From positions 1 to 46,541 of the forward strand of contig CAZGQG010000014.1 in NCBI GenBank assembly GCA_964527205.1: a DNA stretch of 46,541 nt, in the 5' to 3' direction. Position numbers and translations under genes: made by a program. Below are positions 42,994-46,541 of this stretch, one piece after another. This stretch comes from JARICQ01 sp964527205 (lineage in GTDB: Bacteria; Bacillota; Clostridia; Tissierellales; Tissierellaceae). Every line of letters starts with the position of its first letter. The first letter of the stretch is position 1. The notes under the pieces are model-generated. The model was not told where the DNA came from. It made no database searches and was given only the letters and a program-made list of their open reading frames with translations.

Positions 42994-44496
42994 TTATTCT
43001 TCCCTGTCCCAGTCCAAGGACCTTTCAACTGCTCTTTTCCAATTTCCATATAATTTTCCTGACTCTTTTCGGTCCATGGAGGGATTAAATCTCTTATCTA
43101 ATTTCCAATTTTTTTCTATTTCTTTTTTATCTGACCAAAATCCCACTGCAAGTCCAGCTAAATATGCAGCTCCTAAAGCTGTTGTTTCTATTATCTTTGG
43201 TCTTTCTACCTCAGTATTTAAGATATCTGATTGGAACTGCATAAGGAAGTTATTGGCTACAGCTCCTCCATCAACCTTTAGTTCTTTTAAACTTATGCCT
43301 GAATCTTCCTCCATGGCCTTAAGAACATCCTTGGTCTGATAGGCTATGGATTCTAAGGTAGCCCTTACTATGTGGTTTGCATTAACTCCCCTGGTAATGC
43401 CCACTATTGTTCCCCTTGCATACATGTCCCAATGAGGAGCTCCCAGGCCTGTAAAGGCTGGTACCACATATACTCCATTTGTATCTTCAACCTTCATGGC
43501 CATATACTCTGAATCCTCGGATCTTTTAATAAGTCCCATTTCATCTCTTAGCCACTGAACAGCAGCGCCTGCAACAAATATACTCCCCTCTAGGGCGTAT
43601 TCTACCTTTCCATCTATGCCCCAGGCTATGGTAGTAAGAAGTCCATTTTCCGAACTTACTGCCTTTTCTCCCGTATTCATAAGCATAAAGCAGCCAGTGC
43701 CATAGGTGTTTTTAACCATACCCCTTTCAAAACATGCTTGTCCAAATAGGGAGGCATGTTGGTCTCCAGCTATGCCAGCAATAGGTATCTCCGCTCCTCC
43801 AAAGGTATGCTCATCTGTATAGCCATATACTTCAGAGGAATTCCTTACCTCAGGCAGCATTTGCTCTGGTATATCCAAGGCCTGGATCAAGGTCTTATCC
43901 CATTTCAAGTCCTTTATATTGTAAAGCATGGTTCTAGATGCATTGGAATAGTCTGTTATATGAAGTTTGCCCCTAGTTAAATTCCATACCAGCCAAGTAT
44001 CTATATTTCCAAAAAGAAGTTCCCCATTTTCTGCCTGCTCTCTGGCACCCTGAACATTATCCAATATCCACTTTATCTTAGTAGCAGAAAAATAAGCATC
44101 TATTACAAGGCCTGTATTTTCCCTAACATAGTCCTCATAACCCGCCTCAATTAAATCATCACATATGCTAGCAGTCCTCCTACATTGCCAGACTATGGCA
44201 TTGTATACTGGCCTCCCTGTATTTTTATTCCATACAATAGTTGTTTCCCTTTGGTTTGTGATTCCAATGGCAGCTATTTCCTCTGGCCTTATGCCTGATC
44301 TTTCAAGAACCTCCCTGGCTACACCAGATTGGGTTCCCCATATTTCCATTGGATCATGCTCTACCCAACTTGGTTTTGGGTAGTATTGCTTGAATTCACT
44401 TTGTGCTCTTCCACATATGTTTCCCTTTTTATCAAATATCATTGCCATGGAACTTGTTGTTCCCTGATCAAAACTCAGTATGTATTTTTTATCCAT
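42994..44496 (-). CDS. glpK: Glycerol kinase
   Basis: Phosphorylates glycerol to glycerol-3-phosphate. 500 residues, full length, FGGY family: YILSFDQGTTSSMAMIFDKKG, GITNQRETTIVW, NAIVWQCRRTASICDD, AGIAGDQHASLFGQACF, YGTGCFMLMNTGEKAV and GLGAPHWDMYARGTIVG are all diagnostic. RBS GGGGGAA before the ATG. No glpF or glpD is adjacent, so glycerol uptake and oxidation are encoded elsewhere. Confidence 0.97.
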   Translation of the reverse strand: MDKKYILSFDQGTTSSMAMIFDKKGNICGRAQSEFKQYYPKPSWVEHDPMEIWGTQSGVAREVLERSGIRPEEIAAIGITNQRETTIVWNKNTGRPVYNAIVWQCRRTASICDDLIEAGYEDYVRENTGLVIDAYFSATKIKWILDNVQGAREQAENGELLFGNIDTWLVWNLTRGKLHITDYSNASRTMLYNIKDLKWDKTLIQALDIPEQMLPEVRNSSEVYGYTDEHTFGGAEIPIAGIAGDQHASLFGQACFERGMVKNTYGTGCFMLMNTGEKAVSSENGLLTTIAWGIDGKVEYALEGSIFVAGAAVQWLRDEMGLIKRSEDSEYMAMKVEDTNGVYVVPAFTGLGAPHWDMYARGTIVGITRGVNANHIVRATLESIAYQTKDVLKAMEEDSGISLKELKVDGGAVANNFLMQFQSDILNTEVERPKIIETTALGAAYLAGLAVGFWSDKKEIEKNWKLDKRFNPSMDRKESGKLYGNWKRAVERSLDWDREE

Positions 44497-44575
44497 ATAT
44501 ATTCCCCCAGTATAGTATATTTCTTATTATATCATCTTTTATAAAAAAATTAGCTTTTTAAAGCTTTTATCTGTC

Positions 44576-44603
44576 TTGTTTTATAAATTTATTATGATAT
44601 AAT
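44576..44603 (+). promoter_or_regulatory. Promoter of the MATE exporter gene
   Basis: TTGTTT (44576-44581), 16 bases and TATAAT (44598-44603), 43 bases upstream of the ATG. Confidence 0.6.
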
Positions 44604-44646
44604 TCTTAGAGGCACTAATTATATTATAAAGTTGGGAGATTTTAGA

Positions 44647-46014
44647 ATGGAAAGTTTACATAGTAAAAAAAGTATTAGAGATGAAATTATAAAAATTGCA
44701 GGACCAGTATTTGTTGAACTCCTATTGGGTACTCTCTTTGGTATGGTAGATATGATAATGCTTGGTAATTATGGAAGTGATGCAGTCTCTGTAGCTGGTA
44801 TTGCAGCTGTAGGTATTACCAATCAGGTAGTATTTATCGGCCTATCCCTGGTCCAGTCCTTAAATATAGGAGCTACGGCCATGGTTGCCCGTTATCTAGG
44901 GGCCGAGAGGGAAGATGAGATAGAGAATGTTGTAAAACATATAATTTTACTAACCCAAGTTCTCTTAGCCATACCCTTCCTGCTTATTGGTTTAGGCTTT
45001 AGCAATGCTATTATGAGCTTTATTGGAGCCCAGCCAGATGCTATTGCCATAGGTGAGCAGTATTTTAGAATCATTGTAGTTGGATTTATATTCCAATCCT
45101 TTAACTTCTCCATATTTGCCTCCCTAAGAGGTGCTGGAGATACAAAGACTCCTATGAAAATAAACATAGCTGTAAACCTACTTAATGTATTTGGAAACGC
45201 AGTTTTAATCTATGGTTTATTTGGACTTCCAGAGTTTGGAGTAACAGGTGCTGCTATTTCAACTACTATATCCCATATACTAGCTACAATAGTACTGATA
45301 AGATATATACTTAAACCTAGAAGCACAATATACATAAACTTAAAAAATAAATTTATTGTAAATAAAAATATAATCTATAATTTAATTAAGATCGGAGTTC
45401 CTGCAGCTATGGAACAAATAGCCCTTAGGCTTGGTCTTTTACTCTTTGTAAAGATTGTGGCCTCTCTTGGTACAGTGGCCTATGCAACCCATAATATAGC
45501 CATTAATATTTTAAGTCTTTCCTTTACACCGGGACAGGCCTTCGGAATAGCCGCCTCTACCCTGACAGGGAGGAGCCTGGGCCAGAAGGACCCAGAACTT
45601 GCTGAAAGGTATATAAAGGCCTGTAGTAGAGTAGGAGCCTCTGTATCTACCCTTGTGGCCTTTGGTTTCTTTTTCTTTGGAGAGGCTATAGCCAGTCTTT
45701 ATACAGGTAATCAAGAAGTAGTCATTCAAGCTGGACAGATATTAAAATTAGTGGCAATAATCCAACCCTTCCAAACATCTCAGCTAGTCTTAGCAGGAGG
45801 TTTAAGGGGAGCAGGGGATACTATTTGGACACTGATTTCCACCTTTATTGGTATCCTAATCATAAGGGTTGCCCTGGCCTATTACTTTGTAATGGTCCTG
45901 TCCCTAGGACTTATAGGGGCATGGATGGCAGTACTTATAGATCAGTTTACAAGATGGATACTAATTACCATAAGGTTTAGAACCAATAAATGGAAAGATA
46001 TAGAAATAAGATAA
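44647..46014 (+). CDS. MATE-family efflux transporter
   Basis: 455 residues and about 12 membrane helices. AGPVFVELLLGTLFGMVDMIMLG near the N-terminus, SLRGAGDTKTPMKINI in the middle and GLRGAGDTIWTLISTF in the second half are the repeated MATE signatures. It exports organic cations or drugs using Na+ or H+. GGGAG supports the ATG at 44647; an in-frame TTG at 44632 overlaps the RBS. No regulator is adjacent. Confidence 0.92.
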   Translation: MESLHSKKSIRDEIIKIAGPVFVELLLGTLFGMVDMIMLGNYGSDAVSVAGIAAVGITNQVVFIGLSLVQSLNIGATAMVARYLGAEREDEIENVVKHIILLTQVLLAIPFLLIGLGFSNAIMSFIGAQPDAIAIGEQYFRIIVVGFIFQSFNFSIFASLRGAGDTKTPMKINIAVNLLNVFGNAVLIYGLFGLPEFGVTGAAISTTISHILATIVLIRYILKPRSTIYINLKNKFIVNKNIIYNLIKIGVPAAMEQIALRLGLLLFVKIVASLGTVAYATHNIAINILSLSFTPGQAFGIAASTLTGRSLGQKDPELAERYIKACSRVGASVSTLVAFGFFFFGEAIASLYTGNQEVVIQAGQILKLVAIIQPFQTSQLVLAGGLRGAGDTIWTLISTFIGILIIRVALAYYFVMVLSLGLIGAWMAVLIDQFTRWILITIRFRTNKWKDIEIR

Positions 46015-46020
46015 AACAAA

Positions 46021-46065
46021 AATAGAGATAATAAAATAAGTTCAACTTATTTTATTATCTCTATT
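46021..46065. terminator. Bidirectional terminator between MATE and NUDIX genes
   Basis: Perfect 22-bp inverted repeat (46021-46042 with 46044-46065), AT-rich, between convergent genes. Its right arm covers the stop codon and last codons of the NUDIX gene. Confidence 0.88.
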
Positions 46066-46541
46066 AATTTTCTAGTCATCTTTGCAGTAAAGCCCCATAT
46101 TATATAGTCCTTATAAAAATAAAACATAACTGATTGCCTACCCTCTCTCCACTTATAATCCCTTCCGTTGGGAATTAGATTATAGGGAAAGCCATCATTT
46201 AGTTGGGTTCTCACATCTAGATAATATACATCCGGCTGATTTTCTAAAAAGAAACTTAAGGGAACTGTGAATACATGGTCCACTTCTGCCTTGTTTGGCC
46301 TTAACTTATCCACATCTACTCCACTAAGCTTGCCTAAGAAGGAATAGATACTTATATTTGCATAGGATACAAAGTAGTCTGTTTGACCTATTATCTCTAT
46401 CTTATCCCTAGTGATATTCAGTTCTTCCATGGTTTCTCTTATGGCTGCCTCTTTAAAAGTTTCAGATTCCTCCACTCCTCCCCCAGGAAATGAAATCTCT
46501 CCAGGCTGGCTGGTCATTTCATGAGATCTTAGTTCATATAG
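46047..46541 (-). CDS. NUDIX hydrolase, CoA pyrophosphatase-like, 5' end outside the window
   Basis: The reading frame is open to the window edge, with residues YELRSHEMTSQPGEISFPGG running up to it, so this is the C-terminal 164 residues of a longer protein, not one that starts at the internal ATG at 46517. The NUDIX box is GGGVEESETFKEAAIRETM followed by EELNI, with the expected RE..EE residues. R-S-x6-PGEISFPGG before the box is the UPF0035/CoA-pyrophosphatase extension, suggesting hydrolysis of CoA or its derivatives to 3',5'-ADP and phosphopantetheine. Confidence 0.85.
   Translation of the reverse strand, partial: LYELRSHEMTSQPGEISFPGGGVEESETFKEAAIRETMEELNITRDKIEIIGQTDYFVSYANISIYSFLGKLSGVDVDKLRPNKAEVDHVFTVPLSFFLENQPDVYYLDVRTQLNDGFPYNLIPNGRDYKWREGRQSVMFYFYKDYIIWGFTAKMTRKLIEIIK

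Noticed and set aside
46047..46517. NUDIX gene starting at the internal ATG at 46517.
   Set aside because: The frame continues to the window edge with family-consistent residues, so that ATG is internal to a truncated gene.

Overview
The window is AT-rich, with AGA/AGG-dominated arginine codons, strong GGAGG-type ribosome binding sites, ATG/GTG/TTG starts and purely anaerobic enzymology. This points to an anaerobic low-GC Bacillota, probably a purine- or amino-acid-fermenting Clostridia/Tissierellia-type organism. That placement is inferred from gene content, since no rRNA or other phylogenetic marker is present. The window is a scaffold piece: a run of exactly 100 Ns lies at 3233-3332. No tRNA, rRNA, CRISPR, transposase or phage gene was recognised, and no gene-free stretch exceeds about 300 bases.

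Layout. 1-3232: a MerR-type regulator fused to a methyltransferase-like domain, then a flavin-bearing lipoprotein reductase behind a MerR-style promoter. 3358-8922 (minus): GH29 fucosidase, SLH-domain glucosaminidase, MalY/PatB-type lyase and a GNAT acetyltransferase. 9107-12559 (plus): a pentaheme nitrite reductase NrfA made as a lipoprotein, followed by the ResB/CcsA cytochrome c maturation pair. 12627-17690: a LysR regulator divergent from a sulfite module (CoA-disulfide-reductase/rhodanese flavoprotein, AsrC-type siroheme sulfite reductase, YeiH-type exporter). 17758-18975: a cation/proton antiporter flanked by two related hairpins. 19052-25574 (minus): hemA-sirC-hemC-cobA/hemD-hemB-hemL, a tetrapyrrole operon reaching uroporphyrinogen III and the siroheme branch, which fits the adjacent siroheme enzyme. 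25821-26822: a questin-oxidase-like protein.

26956-42909 is a purine-catabolism island. A nine-gene minus-strand operon encodes a four-subunit molybdenum hydroxylase (xanthine dehydrogenase family, with a split Mo subunit), its selenium/molybdenum cofactor accessory proteins (YqeC, MocA, YqeB, XdhC) and a formimidoyltransferase. Upstream are an NCS2 purine permease, two bacterial microcompartment (BMC) shell proteins (one pentamer, one hexamer), an isochorismatase-fold amidohydrolase and an allantoinase/dihydropyrimidinase-like cyclic amidohydrolase. A cyclase-family metal hydrolase is divergent from these, and then come a PucR-type regulator and guanine deaminase. The window ends with glycerol kinase, a MATE exporter and a NUDIX hydrolase cut by the window edge.

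The most interesting reading is that the two shell proteins and two hydrolases form a small, hydrolase-only BMC with no aldehyde dehydrogenase. Its chemistry (open a cyclic ureide, then release the carbamoyl group as NH3 and CO2) matches the first two steps of anaerobic xanthine fermentation. The formimidoyltransferase matches the last step (formiminoglycine to glycine). This is a hypothesis from gene content; the families also permit hydantoin, allantoin or dihydropyrimidine substrates.
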